Origin: Chromatiales bacterium
Lineage (GTDB): Bacteria > Pseudomonadota > Gammaproteobacteria > Steroidobacterales > Woeseiaceae
Direction of reading: 5' to 3'
Length of the DNA: 33,667 bases
NCBI GenBank assembly: GCA_004282875.1
Contig: SHLT01000022.1
Location: 1-33,667 of the forward strand
The position numbers were made by a program, and so were the translations under genes. This document shows positions 1 through 7,663 of the stretch, in pieces (within the stretch, counting starts at the first letter, position 1; each line of letters begins with the position of its first letter). The notes beneath the pieces were generated by a model that was given only the letters and a program-made list of their open reading frames with translations, searched no databases and was not told the origin of the DNA.

Positions 1-2
1 TG

Positions 3-464
3 GCGTACCTGAACAAAGGACAGTTCTTCGGTGAGATGGGGCTTTTTTACGAGCAACCCACGCGCAGCGCCTGGGTTCGCACTCGTACCGAGTGTGAGAT
101 CGCCGAGATGACCTACCCTCGTTTTCGCCAGATCGCGAGCGAGAGCCCCGGACTTGTCTTTGAGCTGGCCACACAGCTGGCGACCCGCCTCGACCGCACC
201 AATCGCAAGCTCGGCGACCTCGCTTTTGTCGATGTGACAGGCCGCGTGGCGCACGCCATCATGGACCTCTGCAACGAACCCGATGCAATGACGCATCCGG
301 ACGGCATGCAGATCAAGGTCAGCCGCCAGGAACTGAGTCGCCTCGTCGGCTGTTCAAGGGAAATGGCCGGCCGTGTCCTGAAAGTCCTTGAAGAACAAGG
401 CCTGGTCTCCGCCAGCGGCAAGACGATTGTCGTCTACGGCGCCAGACCCAACCGCAAACTCTAA
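3..464 (+). CDS. crp: cAMP receptor protein (Crp/Vfr family), 5' end outside the window
   Basis: Global transcription regulator that binds cAMP and then DNA. The reading frame is open from base 3, and about 61 N-terminal residues are missing by alignment with E. coli CRP from memory. The cAMP-pocket remnants FGEMGLF and RSAW are present, followed by the dimerisation helix (LATRLDRTNRK) and the family-typical DVTGRVA and DAMTHPDGMQ stretches. The last of these is the activating-region 1 loop that contacts RNA polymerase. The helix-turn-helix recognition segment CSREMAGRVLK keeps the Arg, Glu and Arg that read TGTGA half-sites in E. coli, so the same operator is expected. The residue after the cAMP-contacting Thr is Asn rather than the Ser of E. 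coli. A terminator hairpin follows directly. Confidence 0.95.
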   Translation, partial: AYLNKGQFFGEMGLFYEQPTRSAWVRTRTECEIAEMTYPRFRQIASESPGLVFELATQLATRLDRTNRKLGDLAFVDVTGRVAHAIMDLCNEPDAMTHPDGMQIKVSRQELSRLVGCSREMAGRVLKVLEEQGLVSASGKTIVVYGARPNRKL

Positions 465-492
465 AATACGGTGGCAGTCACCTCTGATTTAC

Positions 493-516
493 AAGGCCGG
501 CGTCAGCCGGCCTTTT
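493..516 (+). terminator. intrinsic terminator of crp, overlapping the 3' end of rpe
   Basis: A perfect 9-bp stem (AAGGCCGGC at 493-501, GCCGGCCTT at 506-514) closes a 4-nt GTCA loop and runs into TTTT on the plus strand. The stop codon of the convergent rpe gene (503-505, TGA on the minus strand) lies in the loop. On the minus strand the hairpin is followed only by TTGTAAAT, a weak U-tract, so it should serve mainly crp. Confidence 0.8.
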
Positions 517-1171
517 CAATTTCGGACTTCATGGCCGCAATCGTCGCGGCGTAGTCTTCGCTGCCGAAAATCGCCGAACCCGCGACGAACGTATCAGCAC
601 CTGCCGCGGCGATGTCACCGATGTTGTCGACCTTTACGCCGCCGTCGATCTCCAGACGGATATCCCGACCGCTGTCGTCGATGATCTTGCGCGCCTGCTG
701 CAGCTTGGCGAGCGCTGACGCAATGAACTTCTGGCCGCCGAATCCCGGGTTGACCGACATCAGCAGCACCATGTCCACCTTGTCGATGACGTACTCGAGC
801 CAGTCGAGGGGCGTGGCCGGATTGAACACCAGGCCGGCTTTACAGCCCTGCTCCCTGATCAGGCCCAGGGAGCGGTCCGGATGCCGGCTCGCCTCGGGGT
901 GAAACGTAATGTAGCTGGCGCCTGCCTTGGCAAAATCCGGAATGATGCCATCGACAGGCTCCACCATCAGGTGCACGTCGATCGGCGCCTCGATCCCATA
1001 GTTGCGCAGTGCGTCGCAGATCATCGGCCCGATGGTCAGGTTTGGAACGAAGTGGTTATCCATGACGTCGAAATGCACGATATCGGCACCCGCGTCGAGA
1101 ACGGCTTTAACGTCCTCGCCCAGGCGGGCAAAGTCAGCGGAAAGTATCGAGGGAGCGATCAGGGGTTTCAC
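503..1171 (-). CDS. rpe: ribulose-phosphate 3-epimerase
   Basis: Cytosolic TIM-barrel enzyme interconverting ribulose 5-phosphate and xylulose 5-phosphate in the pentose phosphate pathway. The 222-aa length is normal for the family. Visible motifs in order are APSILSADF at the N-terminus (first barrel strand), HFDVMD and DVHLMV (metal ligands), [10 protein letters not shown] (phosphate loop and barrel strand) and EIDGGV near the end (catalytic Asp). The start is GTG at 1171, preceded by an AAGGA ribosome-binding site 7 nt upstream. It is convergent with crp, with its stop codon inside the crp terminator. djlA ends 32 bp upstream on the same strand. That short gap is AT-rich and could hold a promoter. 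Confidence 0.96.
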   Translation of the reverse strand: MKPLIAPSILSADFARLGEDVKAVLDAGADIVHFDVMDNHFVPNLTIGPMICDALRNYGIEAPIDVHLMVEPVDGIIPDFAKAGASYITFHPEASRHPDRSLGLIREQGCKAGLVFNPATPLDWLEYVIDKVDMVLLMSVNPGFGGQKFIASALAKLQQARKIIDDSGRDIRLEIDGGVKVDNIGDIAAAGADTFVAGSAIFGSEDYAATIAAMKSEIEKAG

Positions 1172-1203
1172 GGCGAATCCTTATAAGAAGTTTCTAATAT
1201 ACT

Positions 1204-1974
1204 CTACCTTATTGAGCGCCTTGCTTTCAGCATTTCATAGGCACCTCGCACCTCTCGCGTGCGGCGCTCAGCCTCGGCAATGACATCGGCACCGGGGTTA
1301 CTGCCGGAAATCTTGTCCGGATGGTTCTTGTTCATAAGCCGGCGGTACGCCTTTTTGATGTCGTCATTGCTCGCATCGCTTGCCACGCCAAGCGCCTCGT
1401 AGGCCCCGCGCACCCTGGCAGCATCCGCATCTCCGGCGGGCGAGCGCTTGAAACTCTTCTGCGCACGGATCATGGCCTCGAGCTGGGCGAGTTCGACTCG
1501 CCCGATGCCGAACTCCTTGCAGATCGTCCAGATGCGCGCACGCTCCTCCTTTGCGAGAGAATCTTTAGCGAGAACAACTTCGAGAACGAGCCGCAGGAAC
1601 AGGGTGCGCTTCGACATGCCGCGCCCACTGACGCGGCGTACTTCGCGCAAGGTCTGCACGAAGGGAAACCCGGCGTGTTTGCCATCGTCGAACCAACCGA
1701 CAGCGCGGCGAACCTGGGCGGGACTCAGGCCAAGCCGGTGCATCACCAGCCGAGCCGCACGAATTTCGTCTTCGGATACACGCCCGTCGGTCTTCGCGAG
1801 GTGGCCCATGACGCCGAATAGCGCACGCACAAATTCGTCCGATACGCGCGACAGCGAGGCACCCTGACGTTCAAACGCGTCGACGCTGTTCTTGAATCCC
1901 CGGTAGAACTGGTAGGCAACCAGCAACAAGACGATCAGGGCAATGGTCTTTCCGAGGAACATATGGCTGTGCAT
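1204..1974 (-). CDS. djlA: DjlA-like membrane-anchored DnaJ co-chaperone
   Basis: Type III J-domain co-chaperone expected to stimulate DnaK from the inner membrane. The 256-aa protein has one N-terminal membrane segment (about residues 7-22), a TerB-like helical domain (about 45-155, with the acidic [10 protein letters not shown] stretch) and a C-terminal J domain (about 190-256). The J domain carries the essential HPD triad at 218-220 in KNHPDK. This order matches E. coli DjlA. A second possible start is Met5 (1962); neither has a clear ribosome-binding site. It is transcribed towards rpe and is divergent from purC, with 71 bp between the starts. Confidence 0.88.
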   Translation of the reverse strand: MHSHMFLGKTIALIVLLLVAYQFYRGFKNSVDAFERQGASLSRVSDEFVRALFGVMGHLAKTDGRVSEDEIRAARLVMHRLGLSPAQVRRAVGWFDDGKHAGFPFVQTLREVRRVSGRGMSKRTLFLRLVLEVVLAKDSLAKEERARIWTICKEFGIGRVELAQLEAMIRAQKSFKRSPAGDADAARVRGAYEALGVASDASNDDIKKAYRRLMNKNHPDKISGSNPGADVIAEAERRTREVRGAYEMLKARRSIR

Positions 1975-2045
1975 CGTATCGCGACTGGTCTCCCATTCCT
2001 ATCACGCGGCTTGCGAGCAAGCTCCTTTACGGCGATCATCACAGC

Positions 2046-2945
2046 ATGGATACCGCTGACGCCCTTTTCGAAACCTCGATCCCTGAGCTGCCGCTGATCG
2101 GGCGCGGTAAGGTGCGCGACATATACAGCGTCGATAACGATCACCTGCTGATCGTCACAACGGATCGCCTGTCGGCCTACGATGTCGTAATGCCGGACCC
2201 GGTCCCCGGTAAGGGTGAAATCCTGACCAGGATCTCACTGTTCTGGTTTCGCATGATGAGCGACATCATCGACAGTCAGCTCACCGAGCTGGGTGTTGCC
2301 GATGTTGTAAAGGACCCAGAACTGCAGGAACAACTCAAGACGCGCGCACTCGTTGTAAAACGGCTCAAGCCGCTGCCGATCGAGGCCGTCGTTCGCGGCT
2401 ACCTGATCGGCTCGGGCTGGAAAGACTACCAGGACACGGGCCAGGTGTGCGGCATCGACCTGCCTGCGGGCCTGCGGCAGGCCGAAAAGCTACCACAGAC
2501 GCTGTTCACGCCTGCCTACAAGGCGGAAGCCGGCGCCCATGACGAAAACATCAGTTTCGAAAAAGTCATCGAGCTCGTGGGCGAAAAGCTGGCGACCCGC
2601 GTGCGCGACATCTCGATCGAGATATATGAGCGCGCAGCCGCCTATGCGCTCGAGCGCGGCATCATCATTGCCGACACCAAGTTCGAATTCGGGCTCGATC
2701 CGCAGGGGCGCCTCTACATTATCGACGAGATCCTGACACCGGATTCATCCCGCTTCTGGCCTGTTGACGGCTACGCGGTGGGCATCAGCCCGCCCAGCTT
2801 CGACAAGCAGTTCGTGCGCGATTATCTCGAGACGCTCGACTGGGACAAGACCGCGCCCGGACCGGAGCTGCCGGCTGAAATCCTCGAAAAGACCGCCGCC
2901 AAGTACAATGAAGCCTTGCAAAGGATGACGCAGGTCCCGCACTGA
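2046..2945 (+). CDS. purC: phosphoribosylaminoimidazole-succinocarboxamide synthase (SAICAR synthetase)
   Basis: ATP-dependent ligase joining CAIR and aspartate in de novo purine synthesis. At 299 aa it is the longer SAICAR synthetase form (E. coli PurC is about 237 aa). Recognised motifs are GRGKVRDIY near residue 18 (glycine-rich nucleotide loop), [10 protein letters not shown], the family signature [14 protein letters not shown] near the middle, and IADTKFEFG followed by [10 protein letters not shown]. The last two are the family's hallmark metal and substrate sites. No good Shine-Dalgarno sequence precedes the ATG. A yihY-type gene follows after 28 bp on the same strand. The other purine genes here, purE and purK, lie about 3 kb downstream beyond pmbA. 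Confidence 0.95.
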   Translation: MDTADALFETSIPELPLIGRGKVRDIYSVDNDHLLIVTTDRLSAYDVVMPDPVPGKGEILTRISLFWFRMMSDIIDSQLTELGVADVVKDPELQEQLKTRALVVKRLKPLPIEAVVRGYLIGSGWKDYQDTGQVCGIDLPAGLRQAEKLPQTLFTPAYKAEAGAHDENISFEKVIELVGEKLATRVRDISIEIYERAAAYALERGIIIADTKFEFGLDPQGRLYIIDEILTPDSSRFWPVDGYAVGISPPSFDKQFVRDYLETLDWDKTAPGPELPAEILEKTAAKYNEALQRMTQVPH

Positions 2946-2973
2946 CCGGTGAGCGGCGGAGTACAATACAACG

Positions 2974-4290
2974 ATGTTCGCCGGCCTGAATACAAAACTA
3001 AACAACCTCGTCTGGGGTGAAGTGCTGTACAAGTACGGCCTGCCGGGGCGTTTTCTTGCGGGGGTCCTGCGTAATCTCTGGGCCGTGTTGCGAGATATCG
3101 CATCAGGTCAGCTGAACCTGCGAGCCATGAGCCTTGTGTACACTACCTTGCTCTCAGTCGTGCCACTTGTCGCCGTCAGCTTTTCGGCGCTGAAAGCGTT
3201 CGGCGTGCATGAGTATATCCAGCCACATCTATACGGCTTCCTCGAGCCGCTCGGGCCCAAAGGTGCCGAGTACACCGACTACGTCATGAACCTCGTCAAT
3301 AACGTCAATAGCAACGTACTTGGCGGCATCGGCTTTATCTTTTTCATCTACACCGCTATTTCAATGGTGCAGAAGATCGAGGACTCGTTTAACTACGTCT
3401 GGTACGTCAGTAAGCCGAGAAATTTCGGTACTCGCCTGATCGAGTACAGCACGGTGCTGATCGTCGGCGCGATCGCCGTGGGGCTCGCTGTCCGGGCGCT
3501 GGTTGAATTCAGCAAAGAAAAGCTCGTTGTCACGATCCAGGAGAGCGCGGCGCTCGCGCCAGTATTCAGCATCACTGACCGCCTGATGCCGTACGTCATC
3601 ACGATTGCCATTTTCACTTTCCTGTACAAGTTCATGCCCAATACGCGTGTGCGGTTTCGTTCAGCCCTGGTTGGCGGATTTGCCGGCGGTTTCCTGTGGA
3701 CAACGACTGCCATGGTGTTCGCATCGTTTATTGCCACGTCCACCAACCGTCAGGCTGTCTATGCGGGCTTTGCGGTGGCGATCTCGGCGCTGATCTGGCT
3801 GTACCTGAACTGGCTGATCCTGCTGATCGGTTCGCAGATCGCGTTCTATTACCAGAACCCCGCGTACCTGCGCATAGGCCGTCGCGAACCGCAACTTTCG
3901 AACGAAATGCGCGAGCGGTTGGCGCTCAACATCATGTATCTCGTCGGCAAGGAATTTCGAGAGCCGGTGCTTGGCGTCGATCTCCGTTCGATAGGCCGGA
4001 GCCTGCGCATTCCAACCATAACGCTTGCTCCCATCGCACTCGGGCTGGAAAGCAAGGGCCTGCTGACGACCAACGAGAATGAGAAATTGCTGCCTGGCAG
4101 GGAGATGTCGCGCATCCGGCTGCAGGACATCATCGACGTCGTCCGCGCCGAGGGCGAGACCGGGTCGCACAGGGATCCAGCCTGGGACAGTGCCATTAAC
4201 GCTCTGGGCCAGGATATCGATGCCGCGGTGCAGTCGACGCTCAGCGAGAAAACCCTGGCGCAGCTATTGGACGACCTCGCCGACGACTAG
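2974..4290 (+). CDS. YihY/BrkB family inner-membrane protein (UPF0761)
   Basis: Polytopic membrane protein of the YihY/BrkB family. The family was once labelled ribonuclease BN, but the function is not established. The 438-aa protein shows about six hydrophobic segments between residues 50 and 290, including SLVYTTLLSVVPLVAVSFS and the conserved block around NWLILLIGSQIAFYYQ. The long C-terminal cytoplasmic part (about 300-438) looks like a winged-helix domain: helices around SLRIPTITLAPIALGLESKGLL resemble an HTH motif. A GGAG lies 12 nt before the ATG. It probably shares a transcript with purC. A cytoplasmic winged-helix domain would suggest a sensory or regulatory role, which is inference. 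Confidence 0.85.
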   Translation: MFAGLNTKLNNLVWGEVLYKYGLPGRFLAGVLRNLWAVLRDIASGQLNLRAMSLVYTTLLSVVPLVAVSFSALKAFGVHEYIQPHLYGFLEPLGPKGAEYTDYVMNLVNNVNSNVLGGIGFIFFIYTAISMVQKIEDSFNYVWYVSKPRNFGTRLIEYSTVLIVGAIAVGLAVRALVEFSKEKLVVTIQESAALAPVFSITDRLMPYVITIAIFTFLYKFMPNTRVRFRSALVGGFAGGFLWTTTAMVFASFIATSTNRQAVYAGFAVAISALIWLYLNWLILLIGSQIAFYYQNPAYLRIGRREPQLSNEMRERLALNIMYLVGKEFREPVLGVDLRSIGRSLRIPTITLAPIALGLESKGLLTTNENEKLLPGREMSRIRLQDIIDVVRAEGETGSHRDPAWDSAINALGQDIDAAVQSTLSEKTLAQLLDDLADD

Positions 4291-4335
4291 CGACCAGGAG
4301 CGGCCTGTCAGTCAAGTACAGGAATCGCTGCATGC

Positions 4336-5682
4336 TTACGCCCCCGCTATCGTCATCTCATCGACAAGAATCGAGCCACAGCGAATACCGCTGCGCAGAT
4401 CCTGGTCGTCGCCAATGGCCGCGATGCGCTGGTACAGCTCGCGGAGGTTTCCGGCGATCGTCACTTCATGAACCGGGAACGCTATTTCGCCGTTTTCGAC
4501 CCAGTGGCCGACGGCGCCCCGTGAATAGTCGCCGGTTACGCCGTTCACGCCCTGCCCGATCAACTCCTGCACAATCAGCCCGGTCCCCATCTGGGCAATC
4601 AGCTCCTCCTGCGATTTGCCGCCACCCGGGATGATCAGGTTTTGTGCGCCGCCCGCATTCGCCGTGGTGGTCAGGCCAAGGCGGCGTGCCGAGTAGCTGC
4701 TCAGAACGTAGCCCTGCAAAACACCCTCGACAACGATATCGCGATCGTAGGTTGCCACGCCCTCGGCATCGTAGGGAACGCTCGCCATGGCTCGCGCGAG
4801 GTGGGGGCGTTCCTGGATATTGACGAAATCGGGGAACAGTTTCTCGCCCACGGCATCAAGCAGGAAAGACGACCGCCGGTATTGCGCACCGCCCGCTATT
4901 GCACGGATGGCATGCCCCATAAAGCCCCTCGCGACTTCAGGGATATACAGGACCGGCGCACGTGTCGTTTCGATCTTGCGTGCGCCCAGTCTGCCAACCG
5001 TCTTCGCGGCTGCGTGCCGCCCGACATCTGCCGCCGCTTCGAGATCCTCTGCGCTGCGCGACGACGTGTAGTGGTAATCACGCTGCATGACACCGTCGGC
5101 CTCGGCGAGGAGTACACATGTAATGCTGTGACTCGTCTTCGAGTAGCTTCCAACAAACCCATGCGAATTTCCGTAGGCGCGCGTACCCCGGTTGGTGGAC
5201 ACGGTCCCGCCCTCGGAATTACTCACCCGTTTGTCGCTCTTCAGGCCGGCCGCCTCCGCCTCGATCGCCATGGCGATTGCCGCATCGGCATCAAGCGTCC
5301 AGGGGTGATCGAGATCGAGGTCGGGAAAGTCACGGCACATAAGATCGGCGTCAGCCAGTCCCGCGTACTCGTCCTGGGCGGTCAGCGTCGCAAAGGTACA
5401 GGCCTTCGCAACCGCTTCACGAATGGCTTCCGGTGACATGTCTGACGTGCTTGCGTTGCCCTTGCGCGAATCCTTGAACACGGTAATCCCGATGCCGCGA
5501 TCGTTCGTGTACTCGATGCTTTCGACTTCACCCAGCCGTGCTGTAGCGGACAAGCCGGTATCCTGACTGGCCGCCGCCTCGGCCTGGTCGGCGCCGCGCT
5601 GCTTCGCCTCATCGAGCGCCAGCGTCACAAGGCTCTCCAGTTCGGCGCGGCCGAGCGATTCCCGTTTTGTAATTCTTCCCAT
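4336..5682 (-). CDS. pmbA: metalloprotease subunit PmbA/TldE
   Basis: Partner subunit of the TldD/TldE zinc protease, which in E. coli removes the microcin B17 leader and degrades the antitoxin CcdA. The 448-aa protein matches the PmbA family over its whole length: the N-terminal ASTDRG-like region reads YTNDRGIGITVFKDSRKG, and the C-terminal half carries TTTANAGGAQNLIIPGG and GVNGVTGDYSRGAVGHWVE. The ATG at 5682 is chosen because GGGAG lies 6 nt upstream; a longer reading frame opens at a TTG at 5712 without such a site. PmbA subunits lack the HExxxH motif, which lies in TldD (9631-11076 here). It is divergent from the short darP, a pairing also known in Pseudomonas. Confidence 0.95.
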   Translation of the reverse strand: MGRITKRESLGRAELESLVTLALDEAKQRGADQAEAAASQDTGLSATARLGEVESIEYTNDRGIGITVFKDSRKGNASTSDMSPEAIREAVAKACTFATLTAQDEYAGLADADLMCRDFPDLDLDHPWTLDADAAIAMAIEAEAAGLKSDKRVSNSEGGTVSTNRGTRAYGNSHGFVGSYSKTSHSITCVLLAEADGVMQRDYHYTSSRSAEDLEAAADVGRHAAAKTVGRLGARKIETTRAPVLYIPEVARGFMGHAIRAIAGGAQYRRSSFLLDAVGEKLFPDFVNIQERPHLARAMASVPYDAEGVATYDRDIVVEGVLQGYVLSSYSARRLGLTTTANAGGAQNLIIPGGGKSQEELIAQMGTGLIVQELIGQGVNGVTGDYSRGAVGHWVENGEIAFPVHEVTIAGNLRELYQRIAAIGDDQDLRSGIRCGSILVDEMTIAGA

Positions 5683-5703
5683 GGTAGACTCCCCGCCCCG
5701 GAT

Positions 5704-5723
5704 CTCGGCCAATAGTTGCCGAG
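5704..5723. promoter_or_regulatory. dyad symmetry in the divergent pmbA-darP intergenic region
   Basis: CTCGGC (5704-5709) and GCCGAG (5718-5723) form an inverted repeat with an 8-nt AT-rich spacer in the 61-bp gap between two divergent starts. It could be an operator or a small hairpin in the leader of either gene. No -10 or -35 elements stand out, so this is only a candidate. Confidence 0.25.
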
Positions 5724-5743
5724 CGCGAAAGGTACTTTAGCCG

Positions 5744-6007
5744 GTGGACGAATCAAAGCCCAGTAAAAGCGCCAGGAAGCGCGAGTATCTCGCCCTGCAG
5801 AAACTCGGGGAGGAACTCGTCACGCTGCGTGAGTCCGAGTTGCTATCGATGCCGCTCGACGAAGATCTGCTCGAAGCCGTGCAGGAGGCCCGGCGCATCA
5901 AGGCACACGGTGCACTGCGCCGCCAGAAACAGTACATCGGCAAACTTATGCGGCACGTGGATCCGGAACCCATCAACGCAGCGCTCGAGCGACTGCGCCG
6001 CAAATAG
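5744..6007 (+). CDS. short DarP/YjgA-like protein (DUF615, N-terminal half only)
   Basis: Relative of DarP (YjgA), a dual-action 50S ribosome maturation factor. The 87 residues align with the first half of E. coli DarP: LVTLRESELLSMPLDEDLLEAV corresponds to the family's first helices, RRIKAHGALRRQKQYIGKLMR to RRQLQLIGKMLR, and the end (EPINAALERLRRK) to EPIRQALDKL. E. coli DarP is 183 aa, so the C-terminal ~90 residues are absent. purE starts 21 bp after the stop, leaving no room for a frameshifted remainder. The start is GTG at 5744; an in-frame TAG at 5738 excludes a longer N-terminus. A GAAAGG ribosome-binding site lies about 11 nt upstream. Whether the short form still binds ribosomes is unknown. 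Confidence 0.8.
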   Translation: MDESKPSKSARKREYLALQKLGEELVTLRESELLSMPLDEDLLEAVQEARRIKAHGALRRQKQYIGKLMRHVDPEPINAALERLRRK

Positions 6008-6028
6008 AATTACAGGTACAATCCCCCA

Positions 6029-6517
6029 ATGAGTATTGATGTCGGCATTATCATGGGCTCGCGTTCCGACTGGGAGACGATGCGCCATACCACCGAAACG
6101 CTGGACGAACTCGGCGTGGTATACGAGGTGCAGGTCGTCTCCGCCCACCGCACACCTGACCTGCTGTTCCAGTATGCAGGCTCCGCCGTGGAGCGTGGCC
6201 TCAAGGTCATCATTGCGGGCGCCGGCGGTGCCGCGCACCTGCCTGGCATGGCAGCCTCAAAGACGCGCGTCCCAGTGCTCGGTGTTCCCGTGCAGTCCAA
6301 GGCGCTCAACGGCATGGACTCGCTGTTGTCGATTGCGCAGATGCCGGCAGGCATCCCGGTCGGCAGTATGGCCATTGGCCGCGCGGGTGCCGTAAACGCT
6401 GCCTTACTCGCCGCCGCGATACTCGCCAACGAAAACGCCGAGGTCGCCGACGCACTCGACGCCTTTCGTAAACGCCAGACCGACAAGGTGCTGGGCGACA
6501 ACGACCCCAGAACGTAA
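6029..6517 (+). CDS. purE: 5-(carboxyamino)imidazole ribonucleotide mutase
   Basis: Class I PurE converts N5-CAIR, the product of PurK, to CAIR in purine synthesis. The 162-aa length is typical. Diagnostic motifs are [12 protein letters not shown] (residues 8-18, phosphate and ribose binding), SAHRTPD (38-44, with the catalytic His40) and [11 protein letters not shown] in the middle. The last marks the flexible loop, followed by [18 protein letters not shown]. purK starts 3 bp after the stop, so the two are co-transcribed and probably translationally coupled. The presence of purK supports the bacterial two-step route. Confidence 0.97.
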   Translation: MSIDVGIIMGSRSDWETMRHTTETLDELGVVYEVQVVSAHRTPDLLFQYAGSAVERGLKVIIAGAGGAAHLPGMAASKTRVPVLGVPVQSKALNGMDSLLSIAQMPAGIPVGSMAIGRAGAVNAALLAAAILANENAEVADALDAFRKRQTDKVLGDNDPRT

Positions 6518-6520
6518 ATC

Positions 6521-7597
6521 ATGCGTATCGGTATCATTGGTGCCGGCCAGCTCGGCCAGATGCTGGGATACGCGGCCCGCGATCTCGGCGTCGAGTGCCG
6601 CTTTATCGATCCATCCGATTCTCCACCTGCCGCTGACTGCGGCGAGGTCCTGCAGCGGCCTTTCGATGACAGCAAGGCGCTCGCCGAGCTCGCCGCGACC
6701 TGCGATGTCGTAACCTTTGAATTCGAGAATGTCCCGGTCGAGGCCCTGCACAAAATAGACGACAAGGTGCCCGTGTACCCACCCGCCGATGCACTGCGTC
6801 ACGCGCAGGACCGGCTCGACGAGAAACGTCTCTTTGACCAGCTCGATATCCCGCTTCCCGGCTACCGCACCGTGGACTCGCGTGAAGATATCGTTACCGC
6901 GATCGAGGAGCTCGGCCTGCCTGTCGTCATCAAGTCCCGGCGGCTGGGCTACGATGGCAAGGGCCAGTTTATCGTGCGCGAACCCGAAGATATCGACGCA
7001 GCCTGGAAAACCGTGGGAGGACAGCCTCTGATCGCCGAGCAGTGGATCCATTTCGATTTCGAGGTGTCATGCATCGGCGCCCGAAACGTTGACGGCGACA
7101 TCGTCATCTACCCATTGAGCCGCAATCTTCACGAAGGCGGCATCCTGAAGACGTCGCGCTCACCGATCGATGCCCCAGTACTCGCAGATCGTGCTGAGAC
7201 CTATGTACAGCGCATGCTGGGCCACCTTGATTACGTCGGTGTCCTGGCTCTCGAGCTGTTTGTCTGCGGCGACGACCTGTTGGCCAACGAGTTCGCCCCC
7301 CGCGTCCACAACTCCGGGCACTGGACCATCGAGGGTTCCGCGACCAGCCAGTTCGAGAACCATCTGCGCGCCGTAATGAACCGGCCGCTGGGCTCGACGG
7401 CAAGCCTGGGCCACGCGGGTATGGTCAACCTGATCGGCGACATTCCCGGCGCCGTGCGCTCACAGGAACTGGGCGTCCTGCACGACTACGGCAAGACCCC
7501 AAGACCCGGCCGCAAGCTCGGCCATATTACGGTCACCGCCGAATCAGCGGCCGAGCGGGACCGGCTTGTCGACATAATAAGTCGCAGTGTGACCTAG
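6521..7597 (+). CDS. purK: 5-(carboxyamino)imidazole ribonucleotide synthase
   Basis: ATP-grasp enzyme that carboxylates AIR with bicarbonate and ATP to make N5-CAIR, the substrate of PurE. The 358-aa protein begins with a Rossmann-like MRIGIIGAGQLGQMLGYAA. It continues with the ATP-grasp core: VVIKSRRLGYDGKGQ near residue 139, then the substrate loop YPLSRNLHEGGILKTS. The PurK signature NEFAPRVHNSGHWTIEG supplies metal and AIR ligands. It lies directly behind purE. The 66 bp after its stop contain a 7-bp inverted repeat (7607-7613 and 7632-7638) with no T-run, so I do not call it a terminator. Confidence 0.97.
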   Translation: MRIGIIGAGQLGQMLGYAARDLGVECRFIDPSDSPPAADCGEVLQRPFDDSKALAELAATCDVVTFEFENVPVEALHKIDDKVPVYPPADALRHAQDRLDEKRLFDQLDIPLPGYRTVDSREDIVTAIEELGLPVVIKSRRLGYDGKGQFIVREPEDIDAAWKTVGGQPLIAEQWIHFDFEVSCIGARNVDGDIVIYPLSRNLHEGGILKTSRSPIDAPVLADRAETYVQRMLGHLDYVGVLALELFVCGDDLLANEFAPRVHNSGHWTIEGSATSQFENHLRAVMNRPLGSTASLGHAGMVNLIGDIPGAVRSQELGVLHDYGKTPRPGRKLGHITVTAESAAERDRLVDIISRSVT

Positions 7598-7663
7598 TCC
7601 GCGCTACGACCTGAGACAGGGGCATACACGGCAGGTCGAAAAAGCAGGTAAACTTGATCGTAA

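Noticed and set aside
7607-7638. Possible terminator after purK
   Set aside because: The 7-bp inverted repeat has an 18-nt loop and is followed by A residues rather than T on the plus strand.
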